The notes: generated from the letters alone by a model not told the origin. Numbered from the stretch's first letter, positions 27,027-35,817 are shown. The stretch is DNA of 64,000 nt from Sphingomonas sp. SRS2 (GCF_000971055.1 NZ_LARW01000092.1:27689-91688); one strand, 5' to 3'. Made by a program: numbers and translations.

Positions 27027-28424
27027 ATGCTCTTCCCAACCCTCGACTTCGGTATCTTCTTCCTCGTCGTCTTCGCCGTCATCTGGGCGGTGTCGCGCAG
27101 CAACGAGTGGCGCAAGATCCTGCTGCTGCTCGCCAGCTGGGTCTTCTACGGCGCCTGGGACTGGCGCTTCGTCGCGCTGCTGATCGCCTCGGCGGTGATC
27201 AACTGGGGCGCGGCGCGGATCATCGACGCCAGCGATGCGCCGGGCGCCCGCAAGGCGGTGGTGACGATCGGCATCATCGGTAATCTCGCCATTCTCGGTT
27301 TCTTCAAATATTACGACTTCTTCCTCGAGCAGCTCGGCGTGCTGCTCGCCGACTTCGGCTATGCCCGCGATCTGCCGCTGCTTCAGATCATCCTGCCGGT
27401 CGGCGTGTCCTTCTTCACCTTCCAGGGCATGTCCTATCTGATCGACGTCTATCGAGATCGCATCCGTTCGGAATCGCTCCTCGATATCACCCTGCTGATG
27501 TCCTTCTTCCCGCATCTCGTCGCGGGGCCGATCGTGCGCGGGGCGGATCTGCTGCCGCAATTCCGTCAGACGCCGAAGCTGAACCGCAGCATGGTGGCGA
27601 TGGCGCTGCTGCTGATCGTCTGGGGGCTGTTCAAGAAGGCGGTCGTCGCCTCCGAACTGTCCGTCAATCTGGTCGATCCGGTGTTCTTCGATCCCGCCGC
27701 GCATTCGAGTCTTGATCTCGTCCTCGCCGCCTATGGATATGCGGTGCAGATCTACTGCGATTTCTCGGCCTATAGCGACATGGCGATCGGCATCGCTGCG
27801 CTGTTCGGCTATCGCTTCCCGCGTAATTTCAATCAGCCCTATCGCGCCGCGTCGATGCAGGATTTCTGGCGGCGCTGGCATATCAGCCTGTCGAGCTGGC
27901 TGCGCGACTATCTCTATATCGGGCTTGGCGGCAATCGCGGCGGCCTCTTCATGCAATGCCGCAATATCCTGCTGACGATGCTGCTCGGCGGCTTCTGGCA
28001 CGGCGCGAAATGGACCTTCCTGATCTGGGGCGGCATCCATGGCGGGGTTCAGGTGATCGAGACGCTGTGGCGCAAGGCGGGGCTGCCCGGCCTGCCGAAG
28101 CTATTGGCGATCCTCGTCACCTTCCACATCGTCACCTTCGGTTGGATCTTCTTTCGCGCCGACAGCTTCGATTCGGCGATCACCTATCTCGGCGGGATCG
28201 GCGTCGGCGACTGGAGCAACGGCATGACCACGCCGCTGCTCGCCGGGTTGATCGTGCTGGGCATGGCGTTCCACTTCACCCCGCCGCTGCTTGCGCAGGG
28301 CATCGCGCTCCGCCTGCGCGCGCTGCCCGCGCCGCTGCTCGGGCTGCTCATCGGGGCAGCGATCATCCTGATCGACGCGATGCGCTATGAAGGGGTCGCG
28401 CCCTTCATCTATTATCAGTTCTGA
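27027..28424 (+). CDS. MBOAT-family O-acyltransferase (AlgI-like)
   Basis: The enzyme is an integral membrane protein of 465 residues with about ten helices. It passes acyl (usually acetyl) groups across the inner membrane to polysaccharide-modifying partners. FWRRWHISLSSWLRDYLYI and the catalytic His in GGFWHGAKWTFLIWG are the two AlgI/DltB signatures. PVGVSFFTFQGMSYLIDVYR is also typical. Partners are probably the two SGNH proteins encoded upstream. The small membrane protein gene follows after 13 bases. Confidence 0.94.
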   Translation: MLFPTLDFGIFFLVVFAVIWAVSRSNEWRKILLLLASWVFYGAWDWRFVALLIASAVINWGAARIIDASDAPGARKAVVTIGIIGNLAILGFFKYYDFFLEQLGVLLADFGYARDLPLLQIILPVGVSFFTFQGMSYLIDVYRDRIRSESLLDITLLMSFFPHLVAGPIVRGADLLPQFRQTPKLNRSMVAMALLLIVWGLFKKAVVASELSVNLVDPVFFDPAAHSSLDLVLAAYGYAVQIYCDFSAYSDMAIGIAALFGYRFPRNFNQPYRAASMQDFWRRWHISLSSWLRDYLYIGLGGNRGGLFMQCRNILLTMLLGGFWHGAKWTFLIWGGIHGGVQVIETLWRKAGLPGLPKLLAILVTFHIVTFGWIFFRADSFDSAITYLGGIGVGDWSNGMTTPLLAGLIVLGMAFHFTPPLLAQGIALRLRALPAPLLGLLIGAAIILIDAMRYEGVAPFIYYQF

Positions 28425-28437
28425 TGGAGACCGGCTC

Positions 28438-28758
28438 ATGACCCGCGAGATGAAGGAGCATGAACTGGCTTCCCCGGTCGACCTGCCCGGCGAGCCGATC
28501 GAGAAGCGCGCCCTTCTCTGGACCACGCTGACCATTGCCACCGCCGCGATAGTGCTGCTCTTCTTCAATGCCGGCACGCTTGCCGTCTGGGTCGACGAGA
28601 AGCCGGTGTCGGACGTCCAGCAACAGGCGTCGGCGGTGGCGGGGGAATGGAGAGCGATGGCAGAGGCCGATGGCCGCACCGCCCCGCGCGACGCGCTGCA
28701 CAAGCGCTGGAAACAGCTTCAGGCGGCGCGCTTCGGCGACGAGGCTCCGGGCCAGTAA
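28438..28758 (+). CDS. Small single-pass membrane protein of the acylation cassette
   Basis: The protein has 106 residues with one membrane helix (LLWTTLTIATAAIVLLFFNAG). A charged tail of about 50 residues (EWRAMAEADGRTAPRDALHKRWK) lies on one side. I recognise no family. Its place 13 bases after the MBOAT gene, with a TGGAGA ribosome site, suggests a helper in acyl transfer or complex assembly, which is inference. The longer frame to 28387 overlaps the MBOAT gene. Confidence 0.65.
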   Translation: MTREMKEHELASPVDLPGEPIEKRALLWTTLTIATAAIVLLFFNAGTLAVWVDEKPVSDVQQQASAVAGEWRAMAEADGRTAPRDALHKRWKQLQAARFGDEAPGQ

Positions 28759-28787
28759 CGTCCACCCGGCGTAAGCCCGGGCGACGT

Positions 28788-29270
28788 CTATTCGGCCACG
28801 ACATCCGCCACGATCGCGCCAAGCGCCTTCGCCGCATCACCCGGCGCGAGGCGCACCTGCAATCCCCGCTGACCGCCATTGATATAGACCAGATCCTCGC
28901 CCATCGCGCCCGCTTCGATCGCTACGGCGACGCGCTTCTTCTGGGCGAACGGGCTGATCCCGCCGACATGATAGCCGGTGATCCGCTCGGCATCGGCAGG
29001 CTTCATCATCTGGGCGGATTTGGCGCCAAGCGCCGCGGCGGCCTTCTTCATCGAAAGCTCGCGGTCCGACGGGATCACCGCGCAGGCGGGCCGGCCATCG
29101 ATCTCGATCATCAGCGTCTTGAGCACCCGCGCCGGATCTTCACCCAGCGCCTCGGCGGCCTGCAGTCCGACCCGCTCGCCCCCCGGCGCATAGTCATAGC
29201 TATGGACGGTGTGGGCTACCCTTGCCTCAGTCAGAAAGTGGGTCGCGCGGGTGGTCCTGGACATGGGCAC
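28788..29270 (-). CDS. ybaK: Cys-tRNA(Pro) deacylase, YbaK/EbsC family
   Basis: The enzyme removes Cys wrongly attached to tRNA-Pro. The 160 residues contain the family blocks KTLMIEIDGRPACAVIPSDRELSMKK (substrate-binding Lys early in it) and GYHVGGISPFAQKK with the conserved Gly-Gly-Ile-Ser-Pro-Phe. GEDLVYINGGQRGLQV closes the fold. A start two residues later (MSRTTRATHFL) is also possible. It is a single gene. Confidence 0.93.
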   Translation of the reverse strand: MPMSRTTRATHFLTEARVAHTVHSYDYAPGGERVGLQAAEALGEDPARVLKTLMIEIDGRPACAVIPSDRELSMKKAAAALGAKSAQMMKPADAERITGYHVGGISPFAQKKRVAVAIEAGAMGEDLVYINGGQRGLQVRLAPGDAAKALGAIVADVVAE

Positions 29271-29284
29271 GACCTACCCAGAAT

Positions 29285-29363
29285 CGTCGTTCCAGCGAAG
29301 GGGGATGTTCGCCCGTTCGGAAATCAGCCCTCAACCCGTCCTTGCCGCAAAGCGGGAATGACG
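29285..29363. repeat. REP-like inverted repeat, copy 5
   Basis: CGTCGTTCCAGCGAAGGG faces GCAAAGCGGGAATGACG. The arms are partly degenerate. It lies between ybaK and the terminator of the cell-wall hydrolase gene. Confidence 0.45.
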
Positions 29364-29378
29364 AAGCGCCTCATATGC

Positions 29379-29408
29379 GAAAGCCCCGGCGTTACGGCCG
29401 GGGCTTTC
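29379..29408 (-). terminator. Intrinsic terminator of the SleB-type gene
   Basis: GAAAGCCCCGGC and its exact complement are separated by a 6-nt loop. On the minus strand the stem ends in GGGGCTTTC. It lies 20 bases past the stop of the hydrolase gene. Confidence 0.75.
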
Positions 29409-29428
29409 ACGAAATCCGGTTCGGACGC

Positions 29429-30001
29429 TTAACGGTAGAAGACGTGGTCGCCGACCATCGAGATACGCTCGCGCGTCTTGAAGAAGCGGTTCGGCGCCTG
29501 ATAGGCGGCGTGGTAGAAGACCGCGCCGGGGACGATCTGCTCGCCATGGCCCGCCATCGCCTGACGCGACACTTCGATCGCGGTTGCCCAGCGCGACGAC
29601 GCGCGCGGCGGGTTATAGCTGTTGGTGTTGAAGAACTGGCCGGGCTGATTGACCACCTGGCACACGGTCTCGCCGAAGCGGTCCTGGCCTACGCGGTTCA
29701 TGATCAACTGCGCGACGGCGAGCTGGCCGCTGCGCGGCTGGTTGGCGGCTTCGTGCATGACGACCTTGGCCATGCATTCGAGCTGCTTGTCGATCTGGGA
29801 TGAGGCGATGACCGCCTCCTTGAAGAGAACCTTGTCGATCCCGTCATCGACGACCAGTTCGTCGGCGGTGATCTGGGCGGACATGTCATATGCGAGCGCC
29901 GGTTCGGACGTCGGGATAGCCGCAAAGCCCATGGCTCCGGTCGCCGCGGCAAAGATCATCGCAGCAATCATGAGCGGATGTTGAGCCAGTTTTGCGGACA
30001 T
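29429..30001 (-). CDS. SleB/CwlJ-family cell wall hydrolase
   Basis: The protein has 190 residues. A hydrophobic leader (LMIAAMIFAAATGAMGFAAI) suggests export. The hydrolase_2 domain is at about 75-188. AKVVMHEAANQPRSGQLAVAQ holds the catalytic Glu after a His, followed by LIMNRVGQDRFGETVCQVV and PGQFFNT. GAVFYHAAYQAP and a GDHVFYR end are usual. In Gram-negatives such proteins cut peptidoglycan (lytic or amidase type), unrelated to spores. Confidence 0.9.
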   Translation of the reverse strand: MSAKLAQHPLMIAAMIFAAATGAMGFAAIPTSEPALAYDMSAQITADELVVDDGIDKVLFKEAVIASSQIDKQLECMAKVVMHEAANQPRSGQLAVAQLIMNRVGQDRFGETVCQVVNQPGQFFNTNSYNPPRASSRWATAIEVSRQAMAGHGEQIVPGAVFYHAAYQAPNRFFKTRERISMVGDHVFYR

Positions 30002-30363
30002 TCAGCACTCCATAAGATGCGCAAAAGCCCACACTCGCCCGAACCTCAAAACAAAGGGCGAGGTGCTCATTCACGACTTGTCGGCAGGGAGGCGGAAGTA
30101 CGTCGTGCCCCCGGACGACCAATTTCGAGGGGTCCATTGGCCGGGTGCCGGACCAGAGTCAATGAAAGCACGACGAATCGTTTCGTCGGCGGGGTGGGAC
30201 GAGCAACGCTATATGTTGTGTTTTTGTGCAGTTGCTAACGCAACCGGCCTTATCTTTGCCATGAACCTGTTGTGTTGTCGTAATAATCCAGAGCCTGATC
30301 AGCCGCCCCGCCGGACCCGCTGGCGGGTTTCGCCGAAGGAGGCGATAATGGCATTGGGATGAG
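30002..30363. other. Intergenic control region between divergent genes
   Basis: These 362 bases separate the cell-wall hydrolase gene from the AI-2E transporter gene. They are more AT-rich near 30205-30295 and must hold both promoters. I see no supported gene or clear repeat. Confidence 0.45.
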
Positions 30364-31608
30364 ATGAACGCGCGGAGCGAATCGATGCAGGAGGAGGCGA
30401 TCGACGGGGGAGAGCAGGCCGCTTCGGCGGAAGCGACGCCCGTTGTCGATGCGTTGCGCGCGTCGATGGAAAGCCAGGCCGAGATGGCCTATCGCCGGGA
30501 TCGCCTGCTCGCCTGGCTGGCGCTGACGGCGGGCGCGGGCATCATCCTGGCCATCCCCTTTGCGCTGCGTTCGGGCGCCGAGTTCTTCCTGCCGGTGACG
30601 ATCGCGCTCGTGATCGCGGTGGCGATGGTGCCGCTGCTCGAGTGGCTCGAGCGGCGCGGCCTGCCGTCGCCGCTCGCCGCGCTGTTGTGCGTGCTGCTGT
30701 TCCTTGGCCTCACCAATGCCGCGATCGCCTCGGTGATCGTCCCCGCCACCGAATGGTTCGCGCGGCTGCCCTCGCGCATCCGGCTGATCCGCGAAAATCT
30801 CTCGCCACTGATCGATATCTATTCCTCGTTCGAACGATTCGTCGACGAGACGATGGGGTCGCTCCTGCGCAGCAGCTCGGGGCGCGGTCGGTCCGTGACG
30901 ATCGAGCAGCCCAATTCGCTGTTCGACTATGTCGCCACTTCTGCCCCGCATGCGCTGGTGCAGATGCTGTTCGCTACGCTGGTGGTCTATTTCTTCCTGT
31001 CGAGCTGGACGCGGATGCGGCGGCGGACGATCACCAACCGGGGCAGCTTCTCCAGCGCGATGACGACCGCGCGGGTTATCCAGGAAATGGTCGACCGCAC
31101 CTCGGCCTATCTGGCGACGATCACCGCGGTGAACATCGGCATGGGTATTCTCGTCTCGCTGATGCTGTGGTTCGCGGGGATGCCGAGTCCGATCATGTGG
31201 GGGGGGCTTGTCGCGATCCTCAACTACGTCCCTTATTTCGGGCCGATCCTCGCGACCGGCCTGCTCGCGGTCGGCGGACTGATGACCTTTTCGGATCTCG
31301 GCTACGCGCTGGTGCCGGCATCTTTGTTCATCGCGGTCCATCTCGTCGAGGCCAATGTGTTGACGCCTATGCTGGTGGGCCGGCGGCTGACGATCAATCC
31401 GCTGCTGATTCTCGTCGCACTCAGCTTCTGGAGCTGGGTGTGGGGCACGGCGGGGGCGCTGCTGGCGGTCCCGCTGCTGATCATCCTGAAGACCGTTCTC
31501 GACGCGGCGGGCCGGCCGGATATCGCCGGATTCCTGTTCGCCGAAGGCACCTTCACCAACGCGCATGAGGACGAAAACGAAGCCCTGCCGCCAGAGCTTC
31601 GAAAATGA
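30364..31608 (+). CDS. AI-2E family transporter
   Basis: The membrane protein has 414 residues with about eight helices, a long loop near 140-195 and the family C-terminal part. WGGLVAILNYVPYFGPI, LVEANVLTPMLVGRRLTINPLLILV and WGTAGALLAVPLLIILK are the PF01594 blocks. Despite its name the family includes Na+/H+ antiporters and exporters, so the solute cannot be named. The N-terminal 35 residues are acidic and cytoplasmic. Confidence 0.9.
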   Translation: MNARSESMQEEAIDGGEQAASAEATPVVDALRASMESQAEMAYRRDRLLAWLALTAGAGIILAIPFALRSGAEFFLPVTIALVIAVAMVPLLEWLERRGLPSPLAALLCVLLFLGLTNAAIASVIVPATEWFARLPSRIRLIRENLSPLIDIYSSFERFVDETMGSLLRSSSGRGRSVTIEQPNSLFDYVATSAPHALVQMLFATLVVYFFLSSWTRMRRRTITNRGSFSSAMTTARVIQEMVDRTSAYLATITAVNIGMGILVSLMLWFAGMPSPIMWGGLVAILNYVPYFGPILATGLLAVGGLMTFSDLGYALVPASLFIAVHLVEANVLTPMLVGRRLTINPLLILVALSFWSWVWGTAGALLAVPLLIILKTVLDAAGRPDIAGFLFAEGTFTNAHEDENEALPPELRK

Positions 31609-31620
31609 TGCCGCACTGTG

Positions 31621-31649
31621 TTGACAGGCAAACGACCCTCCACTAGTTG
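31621..31649 (+). promoter_or_regulatory. Promoter of tRNA-Asp
   Basis: TTGACA (31621) and TAGTTG (31644) are 17 bases apart. A start near 31656 would leave a short leader before the tRNA at 31673. Confidence 0.6.
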
Positions 31650-31672
31650 CCCCGTCCACGACGCGATCGTTC

Positions 31673-31749
<77 letters not shown>

Positions 31750-31941
31750 CTTTCCTAAATGTGATGGAAAGTGAAGCTGTTCGTCCCTTCGGGGCAACTG
31801 CGCGCGTGCATTTTTCGATCAGTCCGTGCGACGTCCGGCCAATGATTTGGCGGCTAAGGATCGCCAGTTCATTCCGGACATAAACCTATCTGGACTCTTC
31901 TGAAAAATCGCGCATCATTGCGGGTCAGGAGGGGGCTCCCA

Positions 31942-32364
31942 ATGCGAATGATCAGAACTCTTGCGATCTTATTTGCGGCACTTCTGGGTGTTAGCGCGAG
32001 CGCTCAAGATAGCGCCAACACGCTCACGCACGGCATGGCGCAGATGACGCTGCACATAGGCACCACCACACAGACCGAGGTGCTCGAAACCTTTGGGGCG
32101 CCCAACATCACGACATTGGACGGCCAGGGGCAGGAGGTCTGGGTCTATGATCGCCAAGCCACGGTCACATCGTCTGGAAGCAGTGGCTTTTCGATCGGCA
32201 TGCTGCTTGGTGCTGGCGGGGGTAGTTCGGCGGGCGCGGGCGGACTGGGCTTTGGCAAGAGCAAGAGCAAATCCACACAGACCCAGCGCTCGATGACGCT
32301 GATCATCAAGTTCGGCGCGGATAAACGCGTGAGCGACTTCAAGAGCCGCAGCAGTTCGTTCTGA
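31942..32364 (+). CDS. Exported protein of unknown function, possibly BamE/SmpA-like
   Basis: From ATG 31942, preceded by AGGAGGGGG, it has 140 residues. The signal peptide is MRMIRTLAILFAALLGVSASA. The start of the mature part, LHIGTTTQTEVLETFGAPN and QEVWVYDRQA, follows the pattern of SmpA/BamE-like proteins (threshold-Gly-Pro turn then a Trp-Tyr strand). A Gly/Ser-rich insert (GAGGGSSAGAGGLG) separates it from a last strand. The next gene overlaps the stop by one base. Function is not assigned. Confidence 0.65.
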   Translation: MRMIRTLAILFAALLGVSASAQDSANTLTHGMAQMTLHIGTTTQTEVLETFGAPNITTLDGQGQEVWVYDRQATVTSSGSSGFSIGMLLGAGGGSSAGAGGLGFGKSKSKSTQTQRSMTLIIKFGADKRVSDFKSRSSSF

Positions 32365-33317
32365 TGTTTCCGCAAGCGCATATTCGCTTTGGCGCGATGA
32401 TAGGTATCGCCGCCGCCTTTGCCTGCCCGGCTTCCGCCAAGGAGGCGCAGGTCACAGGAATGGCTCTGCAGCAGATTCAGGCCAAGGACTTCGAAGCGCC
32501 GGTCTCGATCGTTTTTCCTGCTGTGATGACGATTTTACAGGATGCGGGGTTTCGGATTCAGAGCGCCGATCGAGATACCGGCCTGATCACAGCGATTGGT
32601 CCGTCCAAGGCGTATCTTACTTGGTTGCCGTTCATAGGGTTTGGCCAAGGCAAGAAAATTCCGATCGTGTCCGCCTTCATCGAGCAGCGAGGAGCCGACC
32701 TGACGCGTGCACGATTGAATTTCGTTATGAGCTCCGGGAAAAGCCAATTGGCCTTCACCGACGAAAACCCTGTCCTAGATCCACCAGTCTACCGAGAAGC
32801 CTTTGAGCGCATCGAGAAGGAGATATTCGTAAGGCAGGCGATGGCGGCTCCGCTTCCGCCGACACCACCACCTCCTCCTCCAAGAGCGCCCGTCCTTCCT
32901 TTAGCCTCTCAACTGACCGTCGCAGCAACCGAACTCTTGCCGCGGCAATGGCATCAGGCATCCTATTCTCCGGATGTGTCCGTGGCTTTCATCGATGCGG
33001 CGAACTCCACGCGCGTCGGTGAAGTGGTTCGGTTTTGGCTGTCCATCTATTACCGCCCCGATCAGGGCAGCGATCACTTCATTGCATCCCGGGAAGCGAA
33101 CTGTTCGACACAGGCATTCCGGGATTTGTCGACAACGCATTACATGGGCAAGGCAAGCGTCGGCTCGTCCAAGGTCGCGACAGCATATTCCCAGGCAAAG
33201 CCGAACACCGTGAACGACGAAATCATAAGGACAGCGTGTGGCATTCAACCGCTGGGCAAGCCGTTCAAAGATACCGATGCGGCGGCTCAGCTCTATTTTG
33301 AGAACGCCAACTGGTGA
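32364..33317 (+). CDS. Exported hypothetical protein, two-part, lower GC
   Basis: The protein has 317 residues. A leader (HIRFGAMIGIAAAFACPASA) predicts export. The first half, with FPAVMTILQDAGFRIQSADRDTGLITAIG, resembles small periplasmic alpha/beta domains that recur in lipoproteins. A Pro-rich linker (PLPPTPPPPPPRAPVLPL) joins it to a second half (SVAFIDAANSTRV to YFENANW) with a faint likeness to surface-adhesin-E-type domains. Codon use is less GC-rich than in the flanking genes. It is translationally coupled to the gene before (TGATG). No function is claimed. Confidence 0.65.
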   Translation: MFPQAHIRFGAMIGIAAAFACPASAKEAQVTGMALQQIQAKDFEAPVSIVFPAVMTILQDAGFRIQSADRDTGLITAIGPSKAYLTWLPFIGFGQGKKIPIVSAFIEQRGADLTRARLNFVMSSGKSQLAFTDENPVLDPPVYREAFERIEKEIFVRQAMAAPLPPTPPPPPPRAPVLPLASQLTVAATELLPRQWHQASYSPDVSVAFIDAANSTRVGEVVRFWLSIYYRPDQGSDHFIASREANCSTQAFRDLSTTHYMGKASVGSSKVATAYSQAKPNTVNDEIIRTACGIQPLGKPFKDTDAAAQLYFENANW

Positions 33318-33501
33318 TGGGCGCGCCGCTCAACTGACATCAATGTCATTATTTTGCGGGCCCAGCCCGAGTAAAATCTCCCCCGTTTCGAGGGTTTTCT
33401 CGACCATCGGCCTATGTTCGCGCAGAATCGCCGCATTTCTCCTAATGTTCTGGCAACCTCGCTCTGTTACGTTGCGCCCCTGCCGTGCACCGCGGCCTCG
33501 T

Positions 33502-34680
33502 ATGTGGAGCCCTTGGTTGATCTCTTTGCGTAACCTTCTGCGTGGTCGCCGCCGTCGGGCGGCCGATATCGTGAAGGCCCGGCTTTCGGAAGCCACCTAT
33601 GTCGAGCTGGTCCAGTCGCTATTCGGCCTGACTCTGCCGGCGGTGATCATGACGATCTGCTTTGCCGGCACCGGCGCCTATATCCTCGCGCATAGCCACG
33701 ATGCGATGCTGCCCTTTCTCTACGCGCTGGGCATGGTCGCTTCGGCGCTCCGACTCGGCTCGCTGTTCGGCAACCGGGCGCGGGCGCGTTCGGAGACGCT
33801 CGGCACCAATGTCGCCCGCGCGATCGAGCGGCAGTTCGGCGCAACCTATATCCTCTTCGCGGCGACATTCGGCGCTTTTACCGCGCGCGCCTATGCGGTG
33901 GTCGACGCCGATCTCCATATGCTGCTTGTCGCGCTGATTTACGGCTATGGCGCGGGGGTGGCGGCCACGGTCTCGCTGCGCCTGTGGATCAGCGTCACCG
34001 CTATCCTGATCGGGATCGTGCCGATGATCCTGGTCAGCTTTTTCATGCCCGGCGGCGCGAGCACCGGGACCGGATTGCTGACCGCGTTGTTCCTCGGCGG
34101 TGGCGTCCTGTCGATGATCCAGCGCTATCGCGATACATCGTCACAGATCTCGATGCGCCGGCTGATGGAGACGCTGGCGCGCCAGAACGACCTGACCGGT
34201 CTTCCCAACCGTCTGGTGCTGCGTGAGCGCTTCGAGCAGCTTGCCACGCGCGCGGATGGCACCGAACTGATTGCGGTCCACTGCGTCGACATCAATCAGC
34301 TCGATCCGGTGAACGAGATGTACGGCCATATGGCAGGCGACGCGCTGCTGAAAGCGGTTGCGCAGCGCCTGCGCCGCGTGGTGCGCGGCGACAATCTCGT
34401 GATCCACCTCAATGGCGACGATTTCGTCATCATCCAGCCCAACATGGCCGCCGCCGCTGAGGCGGAGATGCTGGCGCATCAGGTCGTTGCGACGCTCGAC
34501 AAGAGCTATGCGGTGGCGGGCGAGGATATCATCATCACCACGAACATCGGCTATTCGATCGATCTTCAGCAGGGCGCCGAACTCGAACGCCTGCTGCTCG
34601 GCGCCGAACGCGCGCTGCGGAGCGGCAAGCGGCAGGCGAGCGGTGTGTCGGCTTATGCGGGAACGGGCCGGGCGGCGTGA
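33502..34680 (+). CDS. Membrane GGDEF-domain protein with degenerate active site
   Basis: I start at MWSPWLISLRN (33502), giving 392 residues; the open frame to 33238 runs through the previous gene. About six membrane helices cover residues 45-215, and a GGDEF domain follows from LARQNDLTGLPNR. The active-site motif reads NGDDF in HLNGDDFVII instead of GGDEF or GGEEF, and the usual Arg before it is missing. It is therefore probably not an active diguanylate cyclase and may bind GTP or act as a sensor. There is no EAL domain. Confidence 0.8.
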   Translation: MWSPWLISLRNLLRGRRRRAADIVKARLSEATYVELVQSLFGLTLPAVIMTICFAGTGAYILAHSHDAMLPFLYALGMVASALRLGSLFGNRARARSETLGTNVARAIERQFGATYILFAATFGAFTARAYAVVDADLHMLLVALIYGYGAGVAATVSLRLWISVTAILIGIVPMILVSFFMPGGASTGTGLLTALFLGGGVLSMIQRYRDTSSQISMRRLMETLARQNDLTGLPNRLVLRERFEQLATRADGTELIAVHCVDINQLDPVNEMYGHMAGDALLKAVAQRLRRVVRGDNLVIHLNGDDFVIIQPNMAAAAEAEMLAHQVVATLDKSYAVAGEDIIITTNIGYSIDLQQGAELERLLLGAERALRSGKRQASGVSAYAGTGRAA

Positions 34681-34699
34681 GTCCGGTTCGGCTGCCGGA

Positions 34700-35260
34700 T
34701 CAGGCGGCCAGCGGCAGCTCTTCGCCGGCAAGTTCGGCGTGGCCGATGAGGCGCACCGACAGGCCGGCATAATAGGTGCTGATCGTCCTGAGATCGATCG
34801 TCGAGAATTTCGCCGCGACGAGGATGTCGCCGGCGGTGGTGCGGCGGCCGCGGAACAGCGCGAGCAGCACGGCCTTCTGCTTCCCGAGGGTCAGCAATAT
34901 GCCAAGGTCGTCAGCGCTGCCGCCGAACAATGCGGGATAGGCGGCGAGCTTGTTGGCGGCGCTGCGCCGCCGCTTGAACGCGGTCAGCGCCGTCCCGCGC
35001 AGCCCGGCGCTGGCGGCGATCTCGTCGAGCAGCACCAGGAGAAAGCAGTCGAGTTCGCGCAGCGCATTGGCGAGCACCATCGCATGGCGTGAAACCGACG
35101 CGGTTCCCCGCGCCTCGATTACCGCTGCGCGGGCATGGAGGAAGGCGGTGCCGCGCACCATCGTGGCGATGGCGTCCGCCAGCCGGTGGGCGCGTAGTGC
35201 ACTGGCGGGGTGGCTGTCGACGCCGCGTCCCCCGCCATCCCGCCAGGGATGTCGATGCAC
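34700..35260 (-). CDS. Hypothetical protein
   Basis: The 186-residue protein (GTG start) is mostly helical, with no signal peptide or membrane helix that I can defend and no family I recognise. A shorter start at MVRGTAFLH near residue 34 is possible. It begins one base after the stop of the 71-residue gene before it (TAG-G-GTG), so the two are probably co-transcribed. Confidence 0.55.
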   Translation of the reverse strand: MHRHPWRDGGGRGVDSHPASALRAHRLADAIATMVRGTAFLHARAAVIEARGTASVSRHAMVLANALRELDCFLLVLLDEIAASAGLRGTALTAFKRRRSAANKLAAYPALFGGSADDLGILLTLGKQKAVLLALFRGRRTTAGDILVAAKFSTIDLRTISTYYAGLSVRLIGHAELAGEELPLAA

Positions 35261-35261
35261 C

Positions 35262-35477
35262 CTAGTGGCGGGGGCGGATCGGCATCCGCTGCACTGCGCC
35301 CGTCAGCACCTTGTTGCCATAGGCGCGGGTGATGACCGCCGTGTCGTGCGCGTTGAGCAGCACGACGCGGGTGCCACCCGACTGGAGCGGCTCGATCACG
35401 CTGATGACGGCCGCGTGCTTGGCGCACATATCGGTGACGTGCGCCAGCGTGGCGTCTAGGTTGATGGCACGGGACAT
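35262..35477 (-). CDS. Small hypothetical protein
   Basis: The protein has 71 residues and a compact alpha/beta pattern: MSRAINLDATLAHVTDMC, then SVIEPLQSGGTRVVLLNAHD, then AVITRAYGNKVLTGAV. A GGAG-type ribosome site precedes the ATG (GGAGCCTCCCCT region). It looks like a conserved sphingomonad small protein, but I cannot name a function. It is the first of a two-gene unit. Confidence 0.6.
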   Translation of the reverse strand: MSRAINLDATLAHVTDMCAKHAAVISVIEPLQSGGTRVVLLNAHDTAVITRAYGNKVLTGAVQRMPIRPRH

Positions 35478-35668
35478 AGGGGAGGCTCCTGCACGACGCG
35501 ATCGTGCCTGCCGGAATTAGCCCGATTGACCTTAGGCGCTGGCGGCCGATTTGTCCGTAATTATTTCAACAGGGCGTCAGTTCCCGCAATAACCCCGAAA
35601 ACATACGCTTAATATTCATTGTTTATCACAGAAAACATGCGGCAAATCGAGGGTAGTCCCGCGCTCGA

Positions 35669-35696
35669 TTGACTTTTAGGCCAGAAATGGTAGATG
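35669..35696 (+). promoter_or_regulatory. Promoter of the cold-shock operon
   Basis: TTGACT and TAGATG are 16 bases apart. A start near 35703 gives an untranslated leader of about 115 bases, as expected of cold-shock mRNAs. AATCGAG/CTCGATT around 35645-35670 forms an inverted repeat over the -35 region. Confidence 0.55.
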
Positions 35697-35817
35697 AACC
35701 GGGCTAACGTCGCCTGCGACGGATTTTGAGGCTTCGTAGCAGGCCGATCTCTCCCTTTCACGCTACTGGCCTTCCGGCACGTCGCCGGGAGAAATATTTT
35801 CTGTGAAAGGACGACTT
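35697..35817 (+). promoter_or_regulatory. Long leader of the cold-shock gene
   Basis: The leader is about 115-120 bases and has self-complementary patches (GTCGCCTGCGACGG; CCTTCCGGCACGTCGCCGGG). It ends in GAAAGGACG before the ATG. Long leaders of csp genes act as RNA thermosensors; that role here is inferred. Confidence 0.45.

Noticed and set aside
29429..30001. Sporulation link of the SleB-type gene
   Set aside because: The family is widespread in non-spore-forming alphaproteobacteria as a peptidoglycan hydrolase; nothing else here suggests sporulation.
30364..31608. Quorum-sensing role for the AI-2E family gene
   Set aside because: The family name is historical; many members are antiporters, and no luxS or signal gene lies nearby.
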